A stretch of 64,000 nucleotides of DNA, from assembly GCA_021286855.1 (NCBI GenBank), contig JAJTBO010000001.1:248001-312000 (forward strand), in the 5' to 3' direction. The number at the start of each line of letters is the position of its first letter. The first letter of the stretch is position 1. The notes under the pieces are model-generated. The model was not told the origin of the DNA. It worked only from the letters and a program-made list of their open reading frames with translations, and searched no databases. This stretch comes from Hyphomicrobiales bacterium. Its GTDB lineage: Bacteria; Pseudomonadota; Alphaproteobacteria; Rhizobiales; Ancalomicrobiaceae. The position numbers and the translations under genes were made by a program. Below are positions 45,080-54,911 of the stretch, in pieces.

Positions 45080-46009
45080 TCAGTTCTTCATCAGCGTCAT
45101 GACGTGGGCGGCGACCGAGCGGGCGAGGCCCTCGAGGTCGTAGCCGCCTTCCAGCACCGACACGACTCGCCCGTCGCAGGTGCGATCGGCGATGTCCATC
45201 AGCCGCGACGTCGCCCAGGCGAAGTCCGCCTCGACCAGATTGATCTGGCTCATCGGGTCGCGGGTGTGGGCGTCGAACCCGGCCGAGATGATGACGAGGT
45301 CGGGCTTGAACGCCTCGATCCGCGGCAGCACCGCGATGTCCATCGCCTCGCGGAAGTCGGCCCCGCCGGCGCCCGCCCACAGCGGCGCGTTGACGATGTT
45401 GTCGGCGACGCCGGTCTCGCTCACCTCGCCGGTGCCCGGATAGAACGGCATCTGATGGGTCGAGGCGTACATCAGGTTCGGCTCGTTCCAGAAGATGTCC
45501 TGGGTGCCGTTGCCGTGATGCACGTCGAAGTCCATCACGACGACCCGCTCGGCGCCGTGCCGGTGGCGCGCCCAATGCGCCGCGATCGCCGCGTTGTTGA
45601 AAAGGCAGAAGCCCATCGCCCGCTTCGATTCGGCGTGGTGGCCCGGCGGCCGCACGGTGACGAAGGCGTTCTTGACCTTCTTCTCGAAGACCTCGTCGAC
45701 CGCCTGACAGGCGCCGCCGACGGCGCGCAGCGCCGCTTCGATCGAGCCCGGCGACAGCGTCGTGTCGTCGTCGAGGCGGTGCATGCCCTCGCTCGGGATC
45801 TGCGCGGCGAGCTCGTCGAAATAGGCGCCGGGATGGGCCATCCGCACCATGTCGGCCGTGCCGAGCGCCGCCGATTCGCGCTCCAGCGGCTGGAAGCGCT
45901 CGTGCTCGAGAATGCGGTCGATCACCCGCATCCGGTCGGCGCGTTCGGGATGGCCGAGCGGCGTCGCATGGCCGAGACAGGCCGGATGATGGATGAGCAA
46001 CGTCGACAT
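45080..46009 (-). CDS. Histone deacetylase-like (acetoin-utilization/acetylpolyamine) amidohydrolase
   Basis: A 309-residue class II-type deacetylase fold. The catalytic HH is in RPPGHHAESKRAMGFC, and zinc ligands are in VMDFDVHHGNGTQ (Asp, His) and the later ISAGFDAHTRDP (Asp). An active-site Tyr lies in EGGYDLEGLA. Bacterial members deacetylate polyamines or proteins. ATG at 46009. In Rhizobiales it is commonly next to xseB; here a secreted-protein gene lies in between. Confidence 0.9.
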   Translation of the reverse strand: MSTLLIHHPACLGHATPLGHPERADRMRVIDRILEHERFQPLERESAALGTADMVRMAHPGAYFDELAAQIPSEGMHRLDDDTTLSPGSIEAALRAVGGACQAVDEVFEKKVKNAFVTVRPPGHHAESKRAMGFCLFNNAAIAAHWARHRHGAERVVVMDFDVHHGNGTQDIFWNEPNLMYASTHQMPFYPGTGEVSETGVADNIVNAPLWAGAGGADFREAMDIAVLPRIEAFKPDLVIISAGFDAHTRDPMSQINLVEADFAWATSRLMDIADRTCDGRVVSVLEGGYDLEGLARSVAAHVMTLMKN

Positions 46010-46306
46010 CGAGATCCCGTCCTTCCTCCCCGACCGCGCCGCGTCTGTCGCGGCGATCCGTCCTTCCGACGGTTGTCCGGTCGTGCGGTCCGTTGATCGG
46101 ACCGGCGTGCAATCCTTCGTTCGGTTTCCGCGCGCCGACGCGCCTCGGATGAACCGCGCTCTACGATGACGGATCGTGCGCGGCGCGTCATCAGGAGACC
46201 GTGATTGAAATCAACGGTGGCGTCATACCTTCGTCGGGATGCTCGGATCGTCATCATGCGCGCCGCGCATGGGTCGGGTGTCGGCTCGGCGTCCTGCGCC
46301 GAGCGA
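46010..46306. other. 297-bp intergenic region
   Basis: Upstream region of the deacetylase-like gene and downstream of tsaC. No plausible gene. Only an imperfect hairpin around ACCGTGATT (46198-46217) was noticed. Confidence 0.4.
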
Positions 46307-47311
46307 TCAGCCCCGCGGCGCGGCCGCCCGGCGCAACCGATCGACGATCGCCTCGCCGAGCCCGTCCTCGGGCAGGGGAACGACGGCGATCGACGCCGCG
46401 CCGCTGCGGTCGAGATCGCGCAAAGCGCCGAACAGTCGGCTCGCCGCTTCCGAGAGATCGCCGGAGGGCGACAGGTCGACGATCGCCGCCGCCCGGTCCG
46501 CGCCGTCCGGGCGACGTCCGGCGAAGGTCAGCAGCGCCTCGCCCGGCTCGATCCGTTCGACGTCGAGGCGCACGCCGGCGCGCGGCGCGTAGTGCGAGGT
46601 GAGGAGGCCCGGCGCCAGCGGGGCGGCGGCCTCGCCCGGCTCGATCCGCGTCGCCTCCGCCTCGGCCGCGTCGAGCGGCCGGCCGATCGCCGCTTCGATC
46701 GCGGCGCGCGGGACCCCGCCGGGCCGGAGCAGCCGCACGCGTCCGTCGAGCACGGCGACGATGGTCGATTCGACCCCGACCGGGCAGGGGCCGGCGTCGA
46801 CGATCACGGCGACCTTTTCGCCGAGGTCCTCGGCGACGTCTTCGGCCCGCGTCGGCGAGATCCGGCCGGAGCGGTTGGCGCTCGGCGCGGCGACCGGCCG
46901 GCCGAACCGCGCGAGCACCGCGCGGGTGATCGGCGTCGCCGGCACTCGGAGCCCGACGCTGTCGAGCCCGGCGGTGGCGAGATCGCTGATCGGGCTCTCC
47001 GGCCGCTTCGGCGTCACCAGGGTCAGCGGTCCCGGCCAGAAGGCCTCCGCCAGCCGACGCGCGGTGGCGTCGAAGATCCCGTGCGCCTTGGCCGCCGCGA
47101 GGTCGGGCACGTGCGCGATCAGCGGATTGAAGCTCGGCCGTCCCTTGGCCGCGTAGATCGCCGCGACCGCCCGACCGTCGGTCGCGTCCGCGCCGAGCCC
47201 GTAGACCGTCTCGGTCGGCAACGCCACCAGCCGGCCCTCCGCCAGCGCCGCCGCCGCCGCCGCGACCGCTCGGTCGCGCGCCGCTTCGTCGTCGAGCCCG
47301 AAGATCTCCAT
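46307..47311 (-). CDS. L-threonylcarbamoyladenylate synthase (Sua5/YwlC/TsaC type)
   Basis: A 334-residue protein making threonylcarbamoyl-AMP for t6A37 tRNA modification. The YrdC domain covers about residues 10-200 with LPTETVYGLGADA, YAAKGRPSFNPLI and PSANRSGRISPT. The C-terminal third (HYAPRAGVRLDVER onward) is the Sua5 domain, so this is the long Sua5-type rather than short TsaC. ATG at 47311; the 19-residue upstream extension is unlikely. Essential gene in most bacteria. Confidence 0.95.
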   Translation of the reverse strand: MEIFGLDDEAARDRAVAAAAAALAEGRLVALPTETVYGLGADATDGRAVAAIYAAKGRPSFNPLIAHVPDLAAAKAHGIFDATARRLAEAFWPGPLTLVTPKRPESPISDLATAGLDSVGLRVPATPITRAVLARFGRPVAAPSANRSGRISPTRAEDVAEDLGEKVAVIVDAGPCPVGVESTIVAVLDGRVRLLRPGGVPRAAIEAAIGRPLDAAEAEATRIEPGEAAAPLAPGLLTSHYAPRAGVRLDVERIEPGEALLTFAGRRPDGADRAAAIVDLSPSGDLSEAASRLFGALRDLDRSGAASIAVVPLPEDGLGEAIVDRLRRAAAPRG

Positions 47312-47518
47312 GATCGCGTCCGCCTTTCTCTCCGCCCCGTCTCTAGCGCAGCCGGCTTCGTCGCGCATCCCTCCTGCTCCGCCGGGCGCTGAAGCAGTGG
47401 CGCGATCGCGCTCGATGTGCTCTTTCTTGCACTAATGGGATGAAGGCTGACGTATTCGTCCGAGTTCGAACGAGAGAGCGGATCCGGCCGTTGCGCCGCC
47501 GCCGCAGGAGACGACGAG

Positions 47519-48286
47519 ATGAGCGAGACCCCGACCGTCACCGTGGAGCGCGACGGCGCCGTCGCCGTGCTGCGGCTCAATCGCCCGGACAAGAAGAACG
47601 CCTTCACCGCGGAAATGTATGCGGCAGTCACATCCGCGTGGCGCGAGGCGGAGGCCGACGACGCCGTCGCCGCCCATCTCTGGCTCGGTCTGCCCGGCGC
47701 CTTCTCGGCCGGCAACGACATCGAGGACTTCGTCCGGATGACGCGGACCGGCTCGCTCGGCGTCGAGATCCTCGATTTCCTGCGCATGCTGGCGAGCCTC
47801 GAGAAGCCCCTGGTGATCGGCGTCGACGGTCTGGCGATCGGCGTCGGCACGACGGCGCTGCTCCATGCCGATCTCGTCGTCGCCTCCGAGACCTCGCTCT
47901 TCCGCACCCCCTTCACCGACCTCGGTCTGGTGCCGGAGGCCGCCTCGAGCCTGCTCGGCCCGCGCCGCCTCGGCCACGCCGTCGCCTTCGAACTGTTGGT
48001 CGCCGGCGTTCCCTTCGACGCCGCCCGCGCCGCCGCCGTCGGCCTGGTCAATCGGGTGGTCGCGCCGGAAGCGCTGGAAGGGGCCGCTCGCGAGACCGCT
48101 CGTGCGCTCGCCGCCAAGCCGCGCGCAGCCCTCGCCGCGTCGCGTCGCCTGTTGCGCGATGTCCCCGGCTGCGGCCGCGCCGAGATCCTCGCCCGCATCG
48201 AGGAGGAGGCGCGGGAGTTCGCCGCTCGGCTCGCCTCGCCCGAGGCCGCGGCCGCCTTCGCCGCCTTCGCCGCGCGCAAGAAGTGA
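47519..48286 (+). CDS. Enoyl-CoA hydratase/isomerase family protein
   Basis: A 255-residue crotonase-fold protein. The oxyanion-hole segments GAFSAGNDIEDF and GLAIGVGTTALLHADLVVAS and the N-terminal VAVLRLNRPDKKNAF are typical. The first catalytic glutamate position of hydratases lies in the GVDGLAIG region and is not obvious, so isomerase or other crotonase chemistry is possible. GGAGACGACG ribosome site before the ATG. Convergent with the next gene. Confidence 0.88.
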   Translation: MSETPTVTVERDGAVAVLRLNRPDKKNAFTAEMYAAVTSAWREAEADDAVAAHLWLGLPGAFSAGNDIEDFVRMTRTGSLGVEILDFLRMLASLEKPLVIGVDGLAIGVGTTALLHADLVVASETSLFRTPFTDLGLVPEAASSLLGPRRLGHAVAFELLVAGVPFDAARAAAVGLVNRVVAPEALEGAARETARALAAKPRAALAASRRLLRDVPGCGRAEILARIEEEAREFAARLASPEAAAAFAAFAARKK

Positions 48287-48299
48287 GGCGGCGGGCCGC

Positions 48300-48896
48300 T
48301 CAGCCGACGAAGCGGAAGTAGAGATCCTCGAGATCGCGGCCGTAGCTGCGGTCCCTGTCGCCGTCGGTGCGCTTGTGCATCACCCAGGGGCGGAAGGTCC
48401 GCCAGATCCTCTTCACGTCGATCGAGATCGCCCGCTCGACGATCGCCTCGTCGCACACGGTCGCGACCAGACAGCGGGTGAAGGCGTCGAACGAACCGAT
48501 CAACAGGTCGACCTTCGAGGCGAGCGCATGGGTCTCGACGAAGGCGACCAGCGAGGCGTCGCGTTCGGCGATCAACGCGTCGCGCGTCGCATCGTCGTTC
48601 GCCGCCTGTATCCGATGTTGCAGCCCTTCGATCGCGTCCCACCACGGTTTCATGTCGGTGGCGAGATCGACATAGGCGCGATGCGCCGGGGTGTCCTCGA
48701 AGCGATCGACGAGATCGAGCGCATAGGCGACCCGCGAGGTGTTCTCCGCCCGCGGCAGCGCCACGAAATGCTCCCACGCCGCCGCCGACCAGCCGGACGC
48801 GGCGACGACGATCGAGAGGGCGAGCCAAGCCCGGCCCGACCGCGAACGTCGGAGTGCATCGGATCGGGGGCGAGGCGCCGCGTCGTCGTGCGTCAC
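48300..48896 (-). CDS. Hypothetical membrane-anchored protein, 198 residues
   Basis: An N-terminal basic, Arg/Ser-rich cytosolic tail, one TM helix (about residues 23-42, AWLALSIVVAASGWSAAAWE), then a helical soluble region (YVDLATDMKPWWDAIEGLQ, AERDASLVAFVETHALASK). No signal-peptide cleavage site. No family recognised. It is co-directional with the small cysteine-rich gene 14 bases beyond its start and may share its transcript. Confidence 0.65.
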   Translation of the reverse strand: MTHDDAAPRPRSDALRRSRSGRAWLALSIVVAASGWSAAAWEHFVALPRAENTSRVAYALDLVDRFEDTPAHRAYVDLATDMKPWWDAIEGLQHRIQAANDDATRDALIAERDASLVAFVETHALASKVDLLIGSFDAFTRCLVATVCDEAIVERAISIDVKRIWRTFRPWVMHKRTDGDRDRSYGRDLEDLYFRFVG

Positions 48897-48909
48897 GGGA
48901 AGCGGTCTC

Positions 48910-49059
48910 TCATCGGCCGGGTTTCGGCTTGCAGCACGGACCGCCGCAGCACACGTCCTGCCACGGCGGACGGCTCGGTTGCGGCCGCGGCTGCGCTTCC
49001 GCCTGGACGGCGCCCAACAGGGCGAGCACCCCGACGGCGTGGACGAGCGTTCTGATCAT
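48910..49059 (-). CDS. Small secreted cysteine-rich protein, 49 residues
   Basis: A signal peptide (MIRTLVHAVGVLALLGAVQAEA) followed by a 27-residue Pro-rich tail QPRPQPSRPPWQDVCCGGPCCKPKPGR with two CC pairs (C-C-x3-C-C). Four closely spaced cysteines suggest metal or disulfide chemistry in the periplasm. ATG at 49059 within a longer open frame. Unknown function. Confidence 0.5.
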   Translation of the reverse strand: MIRTLVHAVGVLALLGAVQAEAQPRPQPSRPPWQDVCCGGPCCKPKPGR

Positions 49060-49142
49060 GGCGCGCGTTCGACCTCCGTTCGCTCCGCCGACTTCTCGAG
49101 GATCATGCCACGGTTTCGATGAACGCCAGCCGAACGGCCGCG

Positions 49143-50132
49143 TCACCGAGACCGGCGCGCCTGCAGGAACGCCGCGAGCTCGGCGTCGCCGCTCTCCGGC
49201 AGGACGATCCGCGGCTTGACGTAGAGATTGCCGAGCCCGCCCGCCTTGGTCGGCAGACCCTTGCCCTTGAGCCGCAGCTCCTTGGCCCCGGTGGTGCCGG
49301 CCGGCAACGTGATCTCGACCGCGCCCGACAGCGTCGGCACGCGCACCCGCCCGCCCAGCACCGCGTCTTCGAGCGCGACCGGCGCGTCGATCTCGAGATC
49401 GTGGCCGTTCACCCGGAACTGTGGGTGCTTCTCGAAGACGACGGTGACGATCGCGTCGCCCGACGGCGCGCCGGCGTGGCCCTGGCCCTTGAGGCGGATC
49501 TGTTGGCGATCGGAGACGCCCTCCGGCAACTGCACGTCGAGAGTGCGACCGGTCGGCAGTTCGACCCGGACCTTGGCGTGCGCCGCGACGTCTTCGAGCG
49601 ACACCCGCGCCTCGACCTCGACGTCCTCGCCGCGCGCCCGGGGACCACCGCGGCCGCCGCCGCCCATGCCGCCCATCCCTCCGGGGCCGCTGCCCATGCC
49701 GCCCATCCCCCCGGGTCCGCCGCCGCCGCCGCCCGTGCCTCCCATGCCGCCGCGGGCGCGGCCGCCGAAGGCCTGGCCGAGGATGTCGGTCAGGAAGTCG
49801 TCGAACTCGGGACCGCCGCCGTGACCGGGGCGTCCGCCGCGTCCGCCGCCGAACGGTCCGCCGGCCGAACGGAAGTCGAAGCCGCCGCCCGGATGGCCGG
49901 TGAAGCGGGGCTTGCCCTCGGCGTCGATCTCGCCGCGGTCGAACTGACCCTTCTTGGCCGCGTCGCCGAGGATCTCATAGGCCGAGTTGACCTCGGCGAA
50001 GGCCTCCTTGGCCTTCGGGTCTTCGCGATTTTGGTCGGGGTGGTGCTTCTTGGCGAGGCGGCGAAACGCCTTCTTGATCTCGTCGGCGCTCGCCGACCGA
50101 CCGACGCCGAGCACGTCGTAGGGGTCGCGCAT
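49143..50132 (-). CDS. DnaJ/CbpA-type J-domain co-chaperone
   Basis: A 329-residue protein: J domain (residues 1-70, DPYDVLGVGRSASADEIKKAFRRLAKKHHPDQN with the HPD motif), a long Gly/Met/Pro-rich linker (about 75-165, GGMGGMGSGP-type repeats) and a C-terminal peptide-binding region (VEARVSLEDVAAHAKVRVELP). No zinc-finger cysteines, so CbpA-like rather than DnaJ proper. In Rhizobiales this gene follows pdxH and the RT0821-type lipoprotein, as here. Start ATG at 50132. Confidence 0.9.
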   Translation of the reverse strand: MRDPYDVLGVGRSASADEIKKAFRRLAKKHHPDQNREDPKAKEAFAEVNSAYEILGDAAKKGQFDRGEIDAEGKPRFTGHPGGGFDFRSAGGPFGGGRGGRPGHGGGPEFDDFLTDILGQAFGGRARGGMGGTGGGGGGPGGMGGMGSGPGGMGGMGGGGRGGPRARGEDVEVEARVSLEDVAAHAKVRVELPTGRTLDVQLPEGVSDRQQIRLKGQGHAGAPSGDAIVTVVFEKHPQFRVNGHDLEIDAPVALEDAVLGGRVRVPTLSGAVEITLPAGTTGAKELRLKGKGLPTKAGGLGNLYVKPRIVLPESGDAELAAFLQARRSR

Positions 50133-50280
50133 CGTCTTCTCCTCGTCCCCGGTTCCCGATCTCGGCGGAGCCGAACCGGCGCGTCGGGGCGGCCGCTTTC
50201 GGGCCGTATGGGTTGTCGCCCTCGATGTGGGGTGGTTCGTCGGCGAATTCCAGAGGAATTGCAGGCGAGAAGCCCGCTCG

Positions 50281-50781
50281 TCAACCGCCGACGCGCGCGA
50301 AGCGCAACACTTCCCAACCGCCACTGAACCCCTGGCAGATCCGCCCCGCGTGCAGATCGACGCCGGAGACGCTGACGAGCGTCGTCTCGAAGTCGCGGCA
50401 GGGCGCGCCGTTCGAGGCCCGTGTCGCGGTCGACGCGGTGACCGTGCCGGAATGGCCGGTGCCGTCGTTCTTCCACGCGACCGGCGCTTCGACGCCGCGC
50501 GCGGCGGAGGCGACCAGCGCTGCGCGCACCGCTTCCGCGTCGCCGTCGACCGGAGCTGCGGCCGGTTTGGGGATCGATCCGGTGACTTCGGCGGCCGGCG
50601 GCGTCGTCTCGTCCGCAGGTCCCGCCATCAGCGACGACAGCGGCATGACGATGCCGCATCCGCCGAGCGCCGAGCTCGCCGCGAGAGCGGCGACGATCGC
50701 CGTCGCACGGCCGATCTGCGCCGCGCGACGGTGGCGCGGCGGAAGGACGACGGTATAGGATGGGGACCGAAGACCGGCCAA
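50281..50781 (-). CDS. RT0821/Lpp0805-type surface lipoprotein
   Basis: A 166-residue outer-membrane-type lipoprotein. A lipobox (ASSALGGC) follows a hydrophobic signal of about 18 residues, then a Pro/Ala-rich linker and the family-like C-terminal domain with [12 protein letters not shown] and [15 protein letters not shown] (two cysteines). The family is named from Rickettsia and Legionella surface antigens; its role is unknown. TTG at 50781 with GGAGG just upstream is the best start and avoids overlap with divergent pdxH; an ATG at 50829 overlaps it. Conserved between pdxH and the J-domain gene. Confidence 0.8.
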   Translation of the reverse strand: MAGLRSPSYTVVLPPRHRRAAQIGRATAIVAALAASSALGGCGIVMPLSSLMAGPADETTPPAAEVTGSIPKPAAAPVDGDAEAVRAALVASAARGVEAPVAWKNDGTGHSGTVTASTATRASNGAPCRDFETTLVSVSGVDLHAGRICQGFSGGWEVLRFARVGG

Positions 50782-50798
50782 GGATGCCTCCGAAGACG

Positions 50799-51440
50799 AT
50801 GACCGACCATTTTCAGCAAGATCCCCCATCGGAGTTAACGACTGGTGATTTTTCCGATGCGCCGGAGCCGTTTCGCCTGTTCGCCGAATGGCTGAAGGAC
50901 GCCGAGGCGAAGGAGATCAACGATCCGAACGCGATGGCGATCGCCAGCGTCGACGAGACCGGCATGCCCGACGTCCGCATGGTCCTGTTGAAGGGCTTCG
51001 ACGAGACCGGCTTCGTCTTCTACACCAACTTCCAGAGCAAGAAGGGCCGCGAACTCTGCGTCAGCAGGAAGGCGGCGCTGCTCTTCCACTGGAAGACCCT
51101 GCGGCGTCAGATCCGCATCCGCGGCGCGGTCGAGATCGTCACCGACGCCGAGGCCGACGCCTATTTCGCCTCGCGCGCCCGGGCGAGCCGCATCGGCGCC
51201 TGGGCCTCGCAACAGTCGCGGCCGCTCGAGGGGCGTTTCGCGCTGGAGAAGGCGATCGCCGAATACGGTCTGAAGTTCGGCCTCGGCGAGGTGCCGCGCC
51301 CGCCCCACTGGTCGGGCTTCCGCATCGTGCCGTTGGCGATCGAGTTCTGGCACGACCGCCCCTTCCGCCTGCACGACCGCATCGAATTCGAACGCGCCGC
51401 GGTCGGATCAGACTGGGTCAAGACGCGGCTCTATCCGTGA
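50799..51440 (+). CDS. pdxH: Pyridoxamine 5'-phosphate oxidase
   Basis: A 213-residue flavoenzyme making pyridoxal 5'-phosphate. [24 protein letters not shown] N-terminus, [18 protein letters not shown] (FMN contact), the flavin/PLP basic patch [10 protein letters not shown] and C-terminal RVRLYP-type ending (KTRLYP). ATG 50799 is chosen; ATG 50784 is in frame. Divergent from the lipoprotein gene with about 18 bp between them. Confidence 0.95.
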   Translation: MTDHFQQDPPSELTTGDFSDAPEPFRLFAEWLKDAEAKEINDPNAMAIASVDETGMPDVRMVLLKGFDETGFVFYTNFQSKKGRELCVSRKAALLFHWKTLRRQIRIRGAVEIVTDAEADAYFASRARASRIGAWASQQSRPLEGRFALEKAIAEYGLKFGLGEVPRPPHWSGFRIVPLAIEFWHDRPFRLHDRIEFERAAVGSDWVKTRLYP

Positions 51441-51452
51441 GAGGCTCGCCTC

Positions 51453-52421
51453 TCACAGCCACCGCTTCCACTTGAAGATGGCGAAGGTCGAACCGACCGA
51501 GGCGAGCATCAGAAGGAGCGCCGCGGGATAGCCCCAGACCTTGTCGAGCTCCGGCATGTGATGGAAGTTCATGCCGTAGATCGAGGCGATCAGCGTCGGC
51601 GGCATGAAGATCACCGCGAGAACCGAGAAGATCTTGACGATCGTGTTCTGCTCGACGCCGACCAGGCCGAGCGTCGCGGAGAGCAGGAAGTTCAGCCGCC
51701 CGTCGATCGACTTGCCGTGCTCGGCGAGCGAGCGGGCGTCGAGTTCGAGGGTGGCGAGCCGCGCCCGGCCGTCGCGGTCGAGCCGCTCCCGCCCGTTCTC
51801 CTCGCCGAGATAATGGAACAACCGCGACAGCGAGACGATCGCTTCGTCGGCGCGGGCGAGCGATCCGCCGAGCCGGCCGATCGCGGTGATGATGTCGCCG
51901 AGCTCCTTCTCGCGCTCCCGCCGCGGCCGGAACACCTCGCCCGACAACCGCTCGAGATCGCCGCCGATCCGCTCGAGCCCGTCGGCGAGCCGATCGATGA
52001 TCGTCTCCAGCAGTCCGATCAACACCGATCGCCCGTCGGCGAGCCCGGCGCCGGGCCGTTCGGCGCGGGCGCGGAACAGGTCGAACGAGCGCGGCCGATC
52101 GTAACGGACGGTGACCAGCCGATCGCCGGCCAGGATGAAGGTGATCGGCGTGACCCGCGGGTTCTCGGTGTCGAAGAGAAAGGGGACGAGCGCCGTCATA
52201 TAGAGCGTGCCGTCCTCTTCGTAGAGGCGGCTCGACTCTTCGATCTCCTGCATCTCGTCGCGCGTCGGCACGGCGATCCCGACCATCTCCTCGACGAGAT
52301 GATCTTCGTCCTCGTCCGGCTCGAGCAGATCGAACCAGACCGCGCGCCCTTCCGGCGGCGGCGCGGAAGAGATCGCCGCCGTGATCAGATGAGCTTCGGT
52401 GAGGCCGTGGATCGTGAGCAT
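51453..52421 (-). CDS. CorA-family magnesium transporter
   Basis: A 322-residue magnesium/cobalt channel-type transporter. A long cytosolic funnel domain (residues 1-250, acidic and coiled), then two TM helices at the C-terminus with the diagnostic pore motif YGMNFHHMPE between them. Ends in a basic KWKRWL cytosolic tail. Convergent with pdxH. ATG at 52421. Confidence 0.93.
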   Translation of the reverse strand: MLTIHGLTEAHLITAAISSAPPPEGRAVWFDLLEPDEDEDHLVEEMVGIAVPTRDEMQEIEESSRLYEEDGTLYMTALVPFLFDTENPRVTPITFILAGDRLVTVRYDRPRSFDLFRARAERPGAGLADGRSVLIGLLETIIDRLADGLERIGGDLERLSGEVFRPRREREKELGDIITAIGRLGGSLARADEAIVSLSRLFHYLGEENGRERLDRDGRARLATLELDARSLAEHGKSIDGRLNFLLSATLGLVGVEQNTIVKIFSVLAVIFMPPTLIASIYGMNFHHMPELDKVWGYPAALLLMLASVGSTFAIFKWKRWL

Positions 52422-52584
52422 GGGAACCGGGACGTGGACACGTGAATCGCGGATCGGATCGATCCGACGTCCTGGTTACCGCCTCGCGCACGCCGCGTCG
52501 ATCGTCCCGCCTCGCGTTCGTGGCGACGCGCGGCGGGCGAGGATCACGCCGGACGACGGCGTTCGGCCGTTTCGATCGGGAGCG

Positions 52585-52755
52585 TCAGCTCCACTGATCG
52601 TCGGTCTTCTTCGGCTTGAAGTGCATCTGAGCCGTCGCCGCCGACACGGCCGGGATGCCGATCGGCTTGTACTGGGCGTCGAGCAGCGCGTCGTTCTTGG
52701 AAACGGTGGGGTTCTGCTGCTGGTATTGCGGGACTTGAGTCTTCTCGTTGGACAT
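52585..52755 (-). CDS. Short hydrophilic protein, 56 residues
   Basis: MSNEKTQVPQYQQQNPTVSK, then NDALLDAQYKPIGIPAVSA and KPKKTDDQWS at the end. No TM or signal sequence, Gln-rich N-terminus. ATG at 52755 with a GAGG site 8 bases upstream and clean codon use (third-position G/C) argue it is expressed. No family recognised. It lies upstream of corA on the same strand. Confidence 0.6.
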   Translation of the reverse strand: MSNEKTQVPQYQQQNPTVSKNDALLDAQYKPIGIPAVSAATAQMHFKPKKTDDQWS

Positions 52756-53204
52756 CGTGGACCTCGATCGTATTTCGCTCCCGCGGGCCTCGCTCCGACG
52801 CCGTCGTCGAGGAACTCCGGGGCGTCCGATCTTCCTCGATCGGACGATGATCCCTTGGTCCCGGAATGCGGCGTCTTCTTGTCGGCGAAACTCCGTTGTT
52901 TCGAATATCTTCCTGTGTTGCTCGAACGCATAGTAAGCGTTTGTACGACTTTAGACGAAAAAAGTCGTTTGTTTCACGGGTTTTCCAGAACGACACACAT
53001 GTGTTCTGCATATCGGCATGTCCGGCATGCGTCTGCGCATGGTTCGGAAGTCCAGGGCGGACCGTGACTTTTCCGTTCCGAACCGTCACCGCCACACCTT
53101 CCGCTACCGCAAGATGTCCCGCCTTCGCGTCCTCCCCATCGCCTTTGACAGGATGACCTGAACGTCACTAGTCTCCCGTCCACGTAAAACCAAGGGAGGA
53201 CGTC
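52756..53204. other. 449-bp intergenic region upstream of the acyl-CoA ligase
   Basis: No gene found. GC drops in 52880-53040. Contains a terminator-like hairpin at 52945-52974, the palindrome ACACATGTGT near 53000, and the presumed promoter of the ligase gene just before its GGGAGG ribosome site. Confidence 0.5.
52945..52974 (+). terminator. Orphan rho-independent-type hairpin with T-rich tail
   Basis: Arms ACGACTTT (52945-52952) and AAAGTCGT (52961-52968) pair perfectly over an 8-base loop, followed by TTGTTT. It would terminate plus-strand transcripts. No plus-strand gene lies between pdxH (ends 51440) and here, so it may end a small RNA or antisense transcript. Confidence 0.45.
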
Positions 53205-54833
53205 ATGCTCGGCTCCATGCAGAATTGGCCTCTGCTCTGCACCAAGATCATCGATCACGCCGCTCTGCTGCATCCCCACCGGACGGTGACGACGCGCTCG
53301 GTCGAAGGCCCGATCCACACCACGACCTACGCCGAGCTGCGCAGCCGCTCGCTGCGGGTCGCCAAGCGGCTGGAGAAGCATGGCGTCAAATATGGCGACC
53401 GCGTCGCCACTCTCGCCTGGAACACCTGGCGGCACATGGAGGTCTGGTACGGCCTGCTCGGCCTCGGCGCGATCTACCACACGGTCAATCCGCGCCTGTT
53501 CCACGACCAGATCGTCTGGATCGTCAACGACGCCGAGGACCGCCTGCTCTTCGTCGACCTGACCTTCCTGCCGGTGATCGAGAAATACATCGCCGAGATG
53601 CCGACCCTCGAACAGGTGATCGTGCTGACCGACGCCGAACACATGCCGGCGACCACCCTGCCCAACGCCGTTCCTTACGAAGAGTGGCTGAAGGACGCCG
53701 ACGACGACTTCGCATGGGCCGAGTTCGACGAGAACACCGCCGCCGGCCTCTGCTACACCTCCGGCACCACCGGCCATCCGAAGGGCGTGCTCTATTCGCA
53801 CCGCTCCAACGTCATCCACGCCTTCCAGGCGTCGCAGATGGACATGTTCGGCTGCGGCTCGCGCGACGTGATCATGCCGGTCGTGCCGATGTTCCACGCC
53901 AACTGCTGGTCGCTCGCCTTCACCGCCCCGATGGTCGGCGCGGCCCTGGTGATGCCCGGCGCCAAGCTCGACGGCGCTTCGGTCTACGAGATGCTGCAGA
54001 TCGGCAAGGTGACGCTCACCGCCGCCGTGCCGACCGTCTGGCAGATGCTGCTCGGCCACATGGAGGCGAAGAAGCTGAAGCTCGACCACCTCGAGCGCGT
54101 CGTCATCGGCGGCGCCGCCTGTCCGCGCGCCATGACCGAGAAGTTCGAGAAGGTCTACGACGTCCGCGTCGCCCATGCCTGGGGCATGACCGAGACGAGC
54201 CCGCTCGGCACCATCTGCTCGATCAAACCGGAGACCGCCGCCCTCGACATCGAGGCCCGCCTCGATCTCCAGGTCAAACAGGGCGTGCCGCCCTTCGGCG
54301 TCGAGATGAAGATCACCGACGATCGCAACGTCGAGCGCCCCCGCGACGGCCGCGCCTTCGGCCGCCTCAAGGTGCGAGGGCCCGCGATCGCCGGCGGCTA
54401 CTTCAAGGGCATGGGCAAGGAGAACTTCGGGGAAGACGGTTTCTTCGACACCGGCGACGTCGCCACCATCGATCCGAACGGCTACATGCAGATCACCGAC
54501 CGCGCCAAGGACGTGATCAAGTCCGGCGGTGAGTGGATCTCGACCATCGACCTGGAAAATCTGGCGATCGCCCACCCCGACGTGCTCGAGGCCGCGGTTA
54601 TCGGCGTCGCCCACCCGAAGTGGGACGAACGTCCGCTGCTGATCATCGTGCCGAAGCCGGGGCGCTCCCCGACCCGGGAAGGCATCCTCGCCTATTACGA
54701 AGACAAGATCGCCAAGTGGTGGATGCCCGACGACGTCGTCTTCATCGAGGAGATCCCCCACACCGCGACCGGCAAGATCCAGAAGATGACGCTGAGGGAC
54801 CGGTTCCGGGGCTACGTGTTGCCGACGGCGTGA
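53205..54833 (+). CDS. Acyl-CoA synthetase (long-chain fatty-acid/DmdB-like CoA ligase)
   Basis: A 542-residue ANL-superfamily enzyme. AMP-binding signature [27 protein letters not shown], the hinge motif [18 protein letters not shown] and the catalytic lysine in [11 protein letters not shown] near the C-terminus. The sequence resembles the group covering medium/long-chain acyl-CoA ligases and 3-methylmercaptopropionyl-CoA ligase (DmdB), and the exact substrate is undecided. GGGAGG site before ATG 53205. Single gene. Confidence 0.9.
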   Translation: MLGSMQNWPLLCTKIIDHAALLHPHRTVTTRSVEGPIHTTTYAELRSRSLRVAKRLEKHGVKYGDRVATLAWNTWRHMEVWYGLLGLGAIYHTVNPRLFHDQIVWIVNDAEDRLLFVDLTFLPVIEKYIAEMPTLEQVIVLTDAEHMPATTLPNAVPYEEWLKDADDDFAWAEFDENTAAGLCYTSGTTGHPKGVLYSHRSNVIHAFQASQMDMFGCGSRDVIMPVVPMFHANCWSLAFTAPMVGAALVMPGAKLDGASVYEMLQIGKVTLTAAVPTVWQMLLGHMEAKKLKLDHLERVVIGGAACPRAMTEKFEKVYDVRVAHAWGMTETSPLGTICSIKPETAALDIEARLDLQVKQGVPPFGVEMKITDDRNVERPRDGRAFGRLKVRGPAIAGGYFKGMGKENFGEDGFFDTGDVATIDPNGYMQITDRAKDVIKSGGEWISTIDLENLAIAHPDVLEAAVIGVAHPKWDERPLLIIVPKPGRSPTREGILAYYEDKIAKWWMPDDVVFIEEIPHTATGKIQKMTLRDRFRGYVLPTA

Positions 54834-54911
54834 GGGGATGTGAACTGAAGACGGAGAGGCGGGGGAGCCTCGCCTCTCCGGTCGGCCGGTGAAGCCGGAG
54901 CGGTCGCGGCG

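Noticed and set aside
50760..50829. Overlapping starts for pdxH and the lipoprotein (ATG 50829)
   Set aside because: A TTG with GGAGG at 50781 gives a lipoprotein signal without overlapping pdxH, so the overlapping version is unlikely.
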